16,202 nt of DNA from Minisyncoccota bacterium (GCA_028276075.1 JAPYXA010000004.1:1-16202), one strand, 5' to 3'. Positions 1-6,989 are shown, counted from the stretch's first letter. Translations and numbers: made by a program. Notes: a model not told the origin generated them from the letters alone.

Positions 1-1526
1 TTCAAGAAGAGTACAACAAACAATATTCACCTGAAGTTTTTTTAGAAACAGAAAAAGAGCAAGGAGAACAAACAACAGAGAAAGAAATTGGTTATCAAAA
101 AGAGGAAAAAGAAATCCCTTCTTCCTTTAAACCTCTAATAGAACCAAGCTTTGCTTTAAATCAAGAAATTAATAAAGAAACTTCAACTTCTTTCCCCAAA
201 ATAACTTTTGATTTTTCTATTTTAAAGAAATTTCTTTTGCCCCTAGGATTATCTTTAATAGTCTTATTTATTATAATTTTTAAGCCTTATCAAAAAATTA
301 ATTTAAGCTTTTCTTTATTTAAAGGAGAAAAATCAAAAGTTAATGAGTCTTCTGAGTTTGAAAAGCCAGTTTTGTCCTCTTTAGCTCAAAAAATTAAAAA
401 TCAAACCACAAGTCAGCCTACGACTTTAACTACTTCAACTTTTTCTACTTCGGTTAATATTTCAGAAAAACAAAATCAAGAAAAATCCGAGGCTACTGAT
501 TCTTTAAATATGATTTCTTTAAATAAAACCGCTACTTCTTCTTTGGTTTCCACTAATATTTCAACTTCAGCTACATCTTCTAAAGAACCAATTTTATCCA
601 AGACTTCAACATCTTCCAAAACCTCAATATCTTCCAATACTTCAACATCTTCAAATATTTCAACTATGTCTAAAACTTCAACGTCATCTAAAATCTCAAC
701 TTCTACAGATTTAAAATCTAAAACTCCAACATCCTCAAAAGATAAAAAAGACATTGCTTCTTTGAAGTCTACAAATACTTTATCGGCTTCTTCAAAAATT
801 CAAACTACAGTTTCTACGAAAACTCAAGATTCTACATCAACTAAAATTGAATCAACCACCTCTATTTTAGCTTCTAATGATAAAAATACCACCTCTTCTT
901 TGACAAATGTTTTATTATCTTCTAATAATTTTTGGCAATTACCTGGAGATGTCTTTTTGAATAATTACTTTCAATTAGAAGTTATAAATTTGTTATCTTT
1001 GGATTTAAATTCATTAAATAAAGAGCTTTCGAATTTTTTTCGAAAACAACTTGATGTTAATAGTTTGTTAGAGTTAGCGATATTTTATCAAAATAAAAAA
1101 GTTAATCTTTCTCTTGTTTTTGATTATTTTATAAAACCTACTAAAATTTCAAATACAGAAATTAATAATTTTAAAAAATCCCTTACAGGAAATTATGCTT
1201 TTTTTGTTTATTATGGTTATGTTAGAAAATATCCGATTTTAGTTTTAGAAATAAAAGATAAAGAGAAAGTTGTTAAATTTAATAATTTATGGGAGAAGAA
1301 TTCTATGGCTTCTGATTTAAAAACTTTATTTTTAGATAAAAATTCAGAATTACTTTATCCTAATAAGAAAAATTTTGAATCTAAAAAAATTAATGGGTTA
1401 TCTTATAGAATTTTAGACTTTGGAAATAATTATAAAATAATTTGGACAACCATTGATAATTATCTTATTTATTCTAGTACTGAAAATGGATTATCTATTA
1501 TATTTTCAGTTTTAAAATCTAGGTAG
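1..1526 (+). CDS. Membrane-anchored Ser/Thr-rich protein, 5' end outside window
   Basis: I do not recognise a named family. The reading frame is open from base 3 to the stop at 1526 (507 residues visible), so the gene begins before the window; a TTG at 237 lies inside the membrane segment and is not a credible start. Visible parts: an acidic, Glu/Gln/Lys-rich N-terminal region (residues 1-70), one hydrophobic helix (about 76-95), a Ser/Thr/Lys-rich low-complexity linker (about 135-300) containing six-residue repeats such as TSTSSK, and a C-terminal folded domain (about 308-507) rich in Asn, Leu and Lys. This suggests a single-pass protein with a short inside part and an outer domain on a flexible stalk. 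The C-terminal domain distantly resembles the DUF3352-like proteins of CPR genomes, which is only an impression. It is followed after 8 bases by the DksA-like gene, probably in one transcript. Confidence 0.8.
   Translation, partial: QEEYNKQYSPEVFLETEKEQGEQTTEKEIGYQKEEKEIPSSFKPLIEPSFALNQEINKETSTSFPKITFDFSILKKFLLPLGLSLIVLFIIIFKPYQKINLSFSLFKGEKSKVNESSEFEKPVLSSLAQKIKNQTTSQPTTLTTSTFSTSVNISEKQNQEKSEATDSLNMISLNKTATSSLVSTNISTSATSSKEPILSKTSTSSKTSISSNTSTSSNISTMSKTSTSSKISTSTDLKSKTPTSSKDKKDIASLKSTNTLSASSKIQTTVSTKTQDSTSTKIESTTSILASNDKNTTSSLTNVLLSSNNFWQLPGDVFLNNYFQLEVINLLSLDLNSLNKELSNFFRKQLDVNSLLELAIFYQNKKVNLSLVFDYFIKPTKISNTEINNFKKSLTGNYAFFVYYGYVRKYPILVLEIKDKEKVVKFNNLWEKNSMASDLKTLFLDKNSELLYPNKKNFESKKINGLSYRILDFGNNYKIIWTTIDNYLIYSSTENGLSIIFSVLKSR
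603..740 (+). repeat. 18-bp degenerate tandem repeat coding the Ser/Thr stalk
   Basis: Six consecutive 18-base units (starting at 603, 621, 639, 657, 675 and 693) and a seventh at 723 after a 12-base interruption share the pattern ACTTCAACATCTTCCAAA with substitutions. Each unit encodes a six-residue motif of the type T-S-T-S-S-K/N. The period is a multiple of three, so unit gain or loss keeps the frame and would only lengthen or shorten the stalk. Several units have diverged at the DNA level while keeping Ser/Thr, which suggests selection on composition rather than a very recent expansion. Confidence 0.75.
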
Positions 1527-1534
1527 TTTTAAAA

Positions 1535-1861
1535 ATGGACTTAGAAAAAATTAAAAAAATGTTAGAGGAAGAAAAGACCGAAATTGAAAGCCTGCTTGAA
1601 AGTTATGAAGAAGAATCTCAAGAGATCTTAAAAGAAACTGTTTCCTCTTCAGATGATATTGATAATAGATATGAATTTAAGCAAGAAATTTATTTAAAAA
1701 AAGAAATTTTAGAGAAAAGATTGGAAAAAATCAATAAAGCTTTAGAAAAAATTGAAAAAGGAAATTATGGAATTTGTGAAAAATGTTTGAATCCAATTGA
1801 ACCCGAAAGATTAAAAATTGATTTAGCTGTAACTACTTGTAAAAAATGTTCCCTAAGGTAA
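1535..1861 (+). CDS. DksA/TraR-family C4 zinc-finger protein
   Basis: This 108-residue protein has a charged coiled-coil N-terminal part (about 1-75) and a C-terminal four-cysteine zinc finger, CEKC at 81-84 and CKKC at 102-105, with the family sequence GNYGICEKC before it and PERL between the pairs. Family members bind in the secondary channel of RNA polymerase and alter initiation, often with ppGpp. It is shorter than E. coli DksA (about 150 residues), as are many DksA/TraR-like proteins. The acidic tip of the coiled coil may be the SSDDID stretch at 38-43, but it is not a clear DxxDxA motif, so the exact activity is uncertain. It starts at ATG 1535, 8 bases after the upstream stop and without a Shine-Dalgarno sequence, and its last 9 bases overlap the convergent tsaD gene. 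Confidence 0.9.
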   Translation: MDLEKIKKMLEEEKTEIESLLESYEEESQEILKETVSSSDDIDNRYEFKQEIYLKKEILEKRLEKINKALEKIEKGNYGICEKCLNPIEPERLKIDLAVTTCKKCSLR

Positions 1862-2875
1862 TCTTTGATAGACATCCAGCTTACTGGCTCCAATAACTTT
1901 TCTTTTATTTTTAACAAGAAGATAACCAGCTAAAGCAATATTTACTCCGTTATCTGTGGCTAATGTTTTTTCTGGAAAATAAATTTTAAAATTTGGCAAT
2001 ACATTTTTAATCATTTTTCTCAAAGTTTGATTTGCTGATACTCCTCCAGCAACAATTATTGTTTTGGGACTAAATTCTGAAACAGCTTTTTTTATTTTGT
2101 AAATTAAAATTTCAAAAACGGTTTTTTGAAAGGAAAAAGATAAATCAGCTACTGTTTGTTGATTTAATTTTTGATATTTTTTTATTTCTTTAACTAATTC
2201 CGAGAAAGCAGTTTTTAATCCTGAAAAACTGAAATTGTAACCTTTGTTTAAAATTGGCTTTGGCAGCATGTAATATTTTTTTGCCAATTTACTCATTTTT
2301 TCTATCTGTGGACCTCCGGGATATCCAAGATTTAAAATCCTTGCTGCTTTATCTAATGATTCTCCTGCTGCATCATCTAATGTTTGTCCTAATTTTTTTC
2401 TTTTTCCCCAATTTTCAAATAAATATAAATTTGTATGACCACCAGAAACTATTAAGATTAAAGTCGGAAAATCTATTTGTTTTATCTTTTGCCACCCACT
2501 TTTATTTTTGATTAAAACTGAATACCAATGAGCAGAAAGATGATCTACTGGAATAATTTTTTTGTTTAATTTTTCTGCTAGTTTTATTACAAATTCTTTC
2601 CCAGCTATAAGAGCAGGTAAAAGTCCTGGGCCAACAGAAAAAGCTAAATAATCTATTTTTTCAAGATTAAAATCTTGATTTATTTTTTTTAAAAGTATGG
2701 GCAAATTTTTTGTGTGTTCTCTTGCGGCTAAAATAGGAACAACCCCGCCAAATTTATTATGAACTTTATACTGACTGGCTAACTCATTTTTTAATATTCT
2801 CAATCTGTTATTTTCACATTCAATTAATGATATCCCTGTCTCATCGCAAGTTGTTTCTATGCCAAGGATAATCAT
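1853..2875 (-). CDS. tsaD: tRNA N6-adenosine threonylcarbamoyltransferase TsaD
   Basis: TsaD transfers the threonylcarbamoyl group from TC-AMP to A37 of ANN-decoding tRNAs, with TsaB and TsaE as usual bacterial partners. The 340-residue length is typical. The ASKHA fold signatures are visible in order: LGIETTCDET at 4-13, SVGPGLLPAL at 80-89, the metal-binding histidines H112 and H116, SGGHTNL at 144-150, the GES..K..R region at 171-179, FSGLKTAF at 217-224, VAGGVSAN at 275-282 and the metal ligand D308 in TDNGVNIA. The metal motif reads HLSAH, whereas most bacterial TsaD have H-x-E-A/G-H; the histidines are kept and the glutamate is Ser. The ATG at 2875 gives the normal N-terminus. It faces infC across a gap of about 42 bases and overlaps the DksA-like gene tail-to-tail. 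tsaB and tsaE are not in the window. Confidence 0.97.
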   Translation of the reverse strand: MIILGIETTCDETGISLIECENNRLRILKNELASQYKVHNKFGGVVPILAAREHTKNLPILLKKINQDFNLEKIDYLAFSVGPGLLPALIAGKEFVIKLAEKLNKKIIPVDHLSAHWYSVLIKNKSGWQKIKQIDFPTLILIVSGGHTNLYLFENWGKRKKLGQTLDDAAGESLDKAARILNLGYPGGPQIEKMSKLAKKYYMLPKPILNKGYNFSFSGLKTAFSELVKEIKKYQKLNQQTVADLSFSFQKTVFEILIYKIKKAVSEFSPKTIIVAGGVSANQTLRKMIKNVLPNFKIYFPEKTLATDNGVNIALAGYLLVKNKRKVIGASKLDVYQRLP

Positions 2876-2917
2876 TGTTTGATTAAAAATTTTTTAAATT
2901 TATGATATAATTTTAAC
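2876..2917. promoter_or_regulatory. Divergent tsaD/infC intergenic region with extended -10 for infC
   Basis: This 42-base AT-only-like gap must hold the promoters of both divergent genes unless these lie inside the coding regions. On the + strand TGATATAAT at 2903-2911 is a perfect extended -10 element (TGn plus TATAAT). It would start transcription near 2917-2919, right at the proposed ATT start of infC. No good -35 box is spaced correctly: TTGATT at 2879-2884 is 21 bases away and TTAAAA at 2883-2888 is 17 away, and extended -10 promoters often need none. For tsaD on the - strand only weak AT-rich hexamers are visible. Confidence 0.5.
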
Positions 2918-3427
2918 ATTAAACTGATTGATCCAAAGATTTTAAAAATTAATCCAGATAAGATAAGGCTGATAGATAAGGACAATAAACAGATAGGTAT
3001 TTTTTCATTAAAAGAAGCTGAAGCAATTGCTGAAGAAAAAGAGCTTGATTTGATTTTGATTAATGAGAAGCAAAATCCAATTGTTGTCAAATTAGGTAAT
3101 TATGGGTTTTTTATTTATCAAAAACAAAAGAAAGAAAGAAAACTTCATAGAGGTAAAAAAGAAAATAAAGAAGTTAGAATTAGTTTCAAAGAGGCTGCTT
3201 ATGATTTAAAAAGAAAAGCCGAGATGGTAAAAAATTTTTTGGCTGATGGTCATCAAGTTCAAATAAGACTAATTTTAAAAGGAAGAGAAAGGAATTTTGA
3301 TGATTTAGCAGAAGAAAAAATGAGAAATTTTTTGTCAATGATTCAAGAAATAACTTCTTTTAGATTAGTTCAGGATATTAAAAAAGTTTCTAATTTTCTT
3401 TTAGTTATTTTAGCTCCTGGTCATTAA
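2918..3427 (+). CDS. infC: Translation initiation factor IF-3, non-AUG start
   Basis: IF-3 binds the 30S subunit, keeps it from joining 50S and checks the start codon and initiator tRNA. The C-terminal domain is clear (KEVRISFKEAAYDLKRKAEM, then a ...VQIRLILKGRER stretch and a final LAPGH). The N-terminal domain lies upstream of the first possible ATG or TTG start: INPDKIRLIDKDNKQIG and LKEAEAIAEEKELDLILIN read in frame from 2918 with no stop; the frame is closed by TGA at 2903-2905. No ATG, GTG or TTG exists between that stop and the domain, so the start must be ATT 2918, CTG 2924 or ATT 2927. E. coli infC starts with AUU and is self-regulated through it, so ATT 2918 (169 residues, normal IF-3 length) is preferred. 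A start at TTG 3050 would delete most of the N-terminal domain. rpmI follows closely. Confidence 0.88.
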   Translation: MKLIDPKILKINPDKIRLIDKDNKQIGIFSLKEAEAIAEEKELDLILINEKQNPIVVKLGNYGFFIYQKQKKERKLHRGKKENKEVRISFKEAAYDLKRKAEMVKNFLADGHQVQIRLILKGRERNFDDLAEEKMRNFLSMIQEITSFRLVQDIKKVSNFLLVILAPGH

Positions 3428-3445
3428 TTTTAATTAAAGTTAAAT

Positions 3446-3640
3446 ATGAAAGCTGAATTAAAAATGCCAAAAACAAGAAAGTCTTTTTTAAAAAGGTTTA
3501 AAATTTCAAGGAATAAAAAAATTTTAAGAAGAATTTCTGGAATAAATCATTTTTTATCTAAAAAGCCTTCTAATACTAAAAGAAAAAAGAAAAAACTTTG
3601 TTTAATTTCGGATGATGTTTTAGAATATAAAAATATTTAA
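3446..3640 (+). CDS. rpmI: 50S ribosomal protein bL35
   Basis: A small, very basic protein placed directly after infC, as usual for rpmI. It carries the L35 pattern: KTRKSFLKRFKIS, then a basic stretch with GINHFLSKK (family form GxxHLLxKKS) and KRKKKK. The first ATG at 3446 gives 64 residues; the second ATG at 3464 gives 58 and begins MPKTRKSF, which matches the usual MPKxKT start of the family, so 3464 may be the true start. Neither has a Shine-Dalgarno sequence. The tail (SDDVLEYKNI) is acidic and lacks the last basic residues of many L35 proteins. rplT (bL20), the normal third member of this operon, does not follow; a LOG-family gene begins 2 bases after the stop. Confidence 0.9.
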   Translation: MKAELKMPKTRKSFLKRFKISRNKKILRRISGINHFLSKKPSNTKRKKKKLCLISDDVLEYKNI

Positions 3641-3642
3641 AA

Positions 3643-4203
3643 ATGCTTCAAAATTTTCCTCAAATTAAAGTAGTAATTTCCGGAGCAGCTGTAACTACCC
3701 CCTGTAAAAAAGGAATACATGAGACTGCCTATGAAATAGGAAAATACTTAGCTTCTAAAAATTGTGTAGTTTTAACAGGTGCAACAACAGGAGTTCCTTT
3801 GTGGGTTGCTAAAGGCGCTTTTGAGAATAATGGTTTTGTAGTTGGTATTTCACCTGCAAGAAGTTATAAAGAGCATATAAATTTATATAGACTGCCAGTT
3901 GATTACCATCATGTAATTTTATACAGTGGCGAAGGCTACAGTGGTAGAAATTTGCTTTTGATTAAAATGGGAGATGGTGTATTGTTTATTTGTGGTAGGA
4001 TAGGAACTTTAAATGAATTTACAGCTGCTTTTGAAGAAGATAAACCAATGGCAGTTTTGGTTAATTCGGGCGGTACAGAAGAATATTTTCAAGATATTGT
4101 AAAAAAAGCAAAAAGAGGACCTGGTAAAATAATCTGGGAAGAAAATCCTAATTTATTAATTGATAATTTTATAAATTTAATCTTTAAAGATATTGAAAAA
4201 TGA
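3643..4203 (+). CDS. LOG-family (SLOG superfamily) Rossmann protein
   Basis: A 186-residue Rossmann-fold protein of the LOG/lysine-decarboxylase-like group (the TIGR00725-type branch). Visible elements are a first beta strand with VVISGAA at 10-16, the nucleotide-loop sequence LTGATTG at 44-50, SGRNLLLI at 100-107 and the family signature CGRIGTLNEF at 117-126, which corresponds to PGGxGTxxE with the first proline-glycine altered to Cys-Gly. Characterised LOG proteins cleave cytokinin nucleotides to base plus ribose phosphate; many bacterial members have no known substrate, and the SLOG superfamily is thought to bind or process nucleotides. I therefore infer nucleotide binding only. The ATG follows rpmI by 2 bases, and the stop TGA overlaps the ATG of the next gene (ATGA), so it is translated as part of the infC operon. 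Confidence 0.85.
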   Translation: MLQNFPQIKVVISGAAVTTPCKKGIHETAYEIGKYLASKNCVVLTGATTGVPLWVAKGAFENNGFVVGISPARSYKEHINLYRLPVDYHHVILYSGEGYSGRNLLLIKMGDGVLFICGRIGTLNEFTAAFEEDKPMAVLVNSGGTEEYFQDIVKKAKRGPGKIIWEENPNLLIDNFINLIFKDIEK

Positions 4204-4622
4204 ATTATTTTAACTTCATAGATTGGGAAATTGTTTATAGATTGTTTTTATCTCTTTGCTTAGGAGCTTTTATAGGAACAGAGAGAAGTTTCTTCAAAAA
4301 ACAAGCTGGTATCAGAACATTTGCTTTAGTTTCTTTAGGAGCTTGTCTTTTTGCTTATTTAGGTTTTGCTATAGATTCTTCTTCCCCTTCAAGAGTTTTA
4401 TCTAATTTAGTAGTTGGTATAGGATTTTTGGGTGCAGGAGTTATTTTTCTTCATGAAGAAAAAGTGATTGGATTAACTACTGCTGCTTCTTTATGGGTAA
4501 CTACTGCAATAGGAGCAGCTATTGGTTTGGGTTATTATTCAGAAGCTTTTTTTTCAACTATTTTTAGTCTTTTAATTTTAACTTTTCTTAATTATTTTGA
4601 AAGATTAATTAGAAAAGAATAA
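4200..4622 (+). CDS. MgtC/SapB-family inner membrane protein
   Basis: A 140-residue membrane protein with about four hydrophobic helices. It has the MgtC/SapB family core: LGAFIGTERS at 21-30, the AGIRTFALVSLGA motif at 36-48, VGIGFLGAGVIF at 72-83 and GLTTAASLWVTTAIG at 91-105. MgtC in enteric pathogens is linked to growth at low magnesium and to control of ATP synthase; the large C-terminal soluble domain of Salmonella MgtC is absent here, so this is the short membrane-only form common across bacteria, whose role is not settled. It overlaps the LOG gene by 4 bases and the permease by 1 base (TAATG), indicating translational coupling. Confidence 0.92.
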   Translation: MNYFNFIDWEIVYRLFLSLCLGAFIGTERSFFKKQAGIRTFALVSLGACLFAYLGFAIDSSSPSRVLSNLVVGIGFLGAGVIFLHEEKVIGLTTAASLWVTTAIGAAIGLGYYSEAFFSTIFSLLILTFLNYFERLIRKE

Positions 4623-5722
4623 TGACCCAAGCGGCTTGGAAGTCTTATTTTATTTTGGTTAGTACGATTATAGGTTTAGGAGTTTTTTTCTTGCCTTATA
4701 CTTTTTATCAATCCGGTTATTATTTTCTTTATTGGTTAATCTTTTGGTTTTTTGGTTTTTTGATTTTACATTTAATCTTCGGAGAAATTTTATTCCAATC
4801 TTCTTCAAAACATAATCTTCCAGGACTTGCAGGTATTTATCTTAATAAATATATAAAGCATATAGTTTGGTTTTTTGATTATTTTGGCATGATGGGAGTT
4901 TTTTTGATTTATTTTTATTTTATAAAGGATCTTTGGTCATATTTTTTTAAACTAGATCCATTGTTAGCTAAAATAATTTTTGCTGTCTTTAATCTCTATT
5001 TTATTTTAAAAGATATTAAGATTCTTGCTAAGATGGAGACTTTTTTGACTTTAAGTATTATTTGTTTATTTTTGATAATCACAATTTTTCTTTTGCCCAA
5101 AGTTGATTTGCTAAATGTTAAAAATACTTTTTTCAATTCATCCAAGCCTTTGCTCCCTTATGGTATAATTCTTTTTGCTTTTTCTGGTATCTCTGCTTTA
5201 CCAGTAGTTATTGATTTGATTGGGAAAGATAAAAAATCTTATTTTTTAGTTAATTTATTTTCTCTTCTAACTATTGCTTTCATTTATTTAATTTTTTCTT
5301 TAGTTGTTGTCGGTTTTTTGGGTTCTAATATCAAGGATAAAATTTCTGAAGGTTTCATTGCTTATTTGCCTAGTTGGTTAGTTTTTGTCTCTATATTTTT
5401 GATAACCCTAAATATTACTTTTGTAGATATGGCTTTTTATTTAAAAAGAGGACTTATTTATGATTACAACTTAAATATAAAAATTGTTAATTGGATAATG
5501 TTTTTTTCAATTTTGTTTTTAGCTTTTTTTGAGCCATTTCAAAATTTAATTGATTTGGTTGATTTTGTTAGTCGAATTTTTTTAGGATTTAATTTAATAA
5601 TCATAAGCTTAATTTATTTAAGGCTTAAGGAAAAAAAATATTTTAAATTTTCAAACTTTTTAATAATTACTTTGCTTATTATTTTTTATTTAGGTATTAT
5701 CTATGGAATTTTGCCAAGATAA
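4622..5722 (+). CDS. APC-superfamily amino acid permease
   Basis: A 366-residue integral membrane protein made almost wholly of hydrophobic helices, about 10-11 by inspection. The first helix carries STIIGLGVFFLPYTFYQSG at 14-32, the typical broken TM1 of amino acid/auxin and aromatic amino acid permeases (the family's TxIGxGxxxLPxxxxxxG), and FAFSGISALPVV near 185-196 matches the TM6 region. It probably imports an amino acid by ion symport, which would suit an organism with limited biosynthesis; the substrate cannot be read from the sequence. The start overlaps the MgtC stop by one base. Its last 20 bases contain the start of the prepilin gene in another frame. Confidence 0.85.
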   Translation: MTQAAWKSYFILVSTIIGLGVFFLPYTFYQSGYYFLYWLIFWFFGFLILHLIFGEILFQSSSKHNLPGLAGIYLNKYIKHIVWFFDYFGMMGVFLIYFYFIKDLWSYFFKLDPLLAKIIFAVFNLYFILKDIKILAKMETFLTLSIICLFLIITIFLLPKVDLLNVKNTFFNSSKPLLPYGIILFAFSGISALPVVIDLIGKDKKSYFLVNLFSLLTIAFIYLIFSLVVVGFLGSNIKDKISEGFIAYLPSWLVFVSIFLITLNITFVDMAFYLKRGLIYDYNLNIKIVNWIMFFSILFLAFFEPFQNLIDLVDFVSRIFLGFNLIIISLIYLRLKEKKYFKFSNFLIITLLIIFYLGIIYGILPR

Positions 5723-6947
5723 AAAAGGGATAACTTTTATAGAAATTTTAGTAGTTTTATTAGTTATTCTTATCTTATTGTCTTTTTTCTTATTTATTTG
5801 GAATGAATCTAGTTTTGCCCAAAAAGCTAGAGATGCCAAAAGAATAAATGACTTGCATCTTGTTGATTTAACCTTAAAAACAATTCTTCAAACAAACGAA
5901 GATGTTTATTTAGGAGATGAAAATGTTATTTATGTTTCTTTGCCTGATTCCAGTCTAACATGTTCAAATTATAATTTGATCCCAGTTTTCCCCCCTTTCT
6001 CCTATAGATGTAAAAAGATAAGTAGTTATTTAAATTTGAATGGTAGCGGATGGATACCTGTTGATTTTACTTTAAGTCAAACTATAACTTTTAAATCTTT
6101 ACCTACAGACCCTTTAAACAATAGTGATTATTTTTATGCTTATCAAGTAAAAAATGGTAAATATAAACTAACAGCTAGATTTGAAGATCCAGGAAATTAT
6201 TCTAAGTTAGCATTTGATGGGGGTTTTGAGCCAACATTATATGAGGTGGGAAGCTCTTTAGATTTTCCTTCTCCTCAGTCTGGTTTAGTTTTATATTTTC
6301 CTTTTGAAGAAGGAACAGGAACTACTACGAAAGATTTAAGTGGTTATGGAAACAATGGAGTTTTGCTTGATGTTTCAACAACCAATTCTGATGGAAATAC
6401 CCCTCCTTTATGGGTTGAAGGTAAAATTGCTAAAGCTTTAAATTTTGATGGAACAGATGATTATATTAGTGTTACTCATTCTCCTTCTTTACCGGTTTCT
6501 ACTTTTACTATTATTTCATGGTTAAAATTAAGCTCGAGTAGCAGAGATCAAAAAATTTTATCCAAGTGTAAGCAAGGAAGCAATACAAATGGTTATAAAA
6601 CAGGAATATATGCTAATAATAGAATTGAAACAGAAATTAGGGTTTCTCCTTCAAGTTGGGTAGTTAACAGATATTATGGGATGGTTGTTTTTTCAACTGG
6701 AACATGGTATCATACTGTTTCTTTTGCTGGTGGAGGAAAATTAGGAAATTATGTAAATTCCAATTTGGATAGTTTTCTTTATACTAATTCTGTTGCTTCT
6801 TCTGGGACAGCTCCTTTATATGTTGGCAGAGAATGTTATGATTCTTCAGCGTGGTATATGTTTGGTGGCATAATAGATGAATTAAGAGTTTATAATCGTG
6901 TTTTATCTGATTTAGAAATCAAAAATTTATATCAACTAACTCAGTAA
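5703..6947 (+). CDS. Type IV prepilin-like protein with C-terminal LamG domain
   Basis: A 414-residue surface protein. The N-terminus is a class III (type IV pilin) signal: CQDKKG ending at G9, cleavage before I10, mature ITFIEILVVLL with Glu at mature position 5, and a helix to about residue 32. Residues 33-190 form a pilin-like head with the segment LPTDPLNNSDYFYAYQ and a later GGFEPTLYEVG, a pattern I know from prepilins of Parcubacteria-type genomes. Residues 193-404 are a concanavalin-like LamG/jelly-roll domain: LVLYFPFEEGTG, ALNFDGTDDYISV, FTIISWLKL, TWYHTVSF and GGIIDELRVYNRVLS. Such domains bind sugars or proteins, so an adhesive pilus tip or surface adhesin is likely. The only start giving the signal is ATG 5703, inside the permease gene (20-base overlap). 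No pilin peptidase or pilus motor is in the window. Confidence 0.93.
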   Translation: MEFCQDKKGITFIEILVVLLVILILLSFFLFIWNESSFAQKARDAKRINDLHLVDLTLKTILQTNEDVYLGDENVIYVSLPDSSLTCSNYNLIPVFPPFSYRCKKISSYLNLNGSGWIPVDFTLSQTITFKSLPTDPLNNSDYFYAYQVKNGKYKLTARFEDPGNYSKLAFDGGFEPTLYEVGSSLDFPSPQSGLVLYFPFEEGTGTTTKDLSGYGNNGVLLDVSTTNSDGNTPPLWVEGKIAKALNFDGTDDYISVTHSPSLPVSTFTIISWLKLSSSSRDQKILSKCKQGSNTNGYKTGIYANNRIETEIRVSPSSWVVNRYYGMVVFSTGTWYHTVSFAGGGKLGNYVNSNLDSFLYTNSVASSGTAPLYVGRECYDSSAWYMFGGIIDELRVYNRVLSDLEIKNLYQLTQ

Positions 6948-6976
6948 TTTTTAAAAATATCAATTTGATTAGGAAA

Positions 6977-6989
6977 TTATGATATAATT
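6977..6989 (+). promoter_or_regulatory. Extended -10 promoter for the lepB operon
   Basis: TTATGATATAATT contains TGATATAAT at 6980-6988, a perfect extended -10 element, in the 66-base gap between the prepilin stop and lepB. Transcription would start near 6995, leaving a leader of about 19 bases before the ATG at 7014. The same 13 bases occur before infC at 2900-2912. No correctly spaced -35 box is seen (TTGATT at 6965-6970 is only 12 bases upstream). Confidence 0.6.

Noticed and set aside
476..754. 92-residue - strand reading frame with repeated Val-Glu-Asp-Leu units
   Set aside because: It is the antisense of the Ser/Thr repeat region of the left-edge gene; the apparent repeats follow from the 18-bp units on the coding strand, and it has no start context of its own.
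2254..2511. 85-residue + strand reading frame
   Set aside because: It lies fully antisense to tsaD, whose protein match is strong; composition is typical of a shadow frame.
2872..3090. 72-residue - strand reading frame over the infC start
   Set aside because: It covers the tsaD-infC gap and the IF-3 N-terminal domain in antisense; infC in the other strand is supported by homology.
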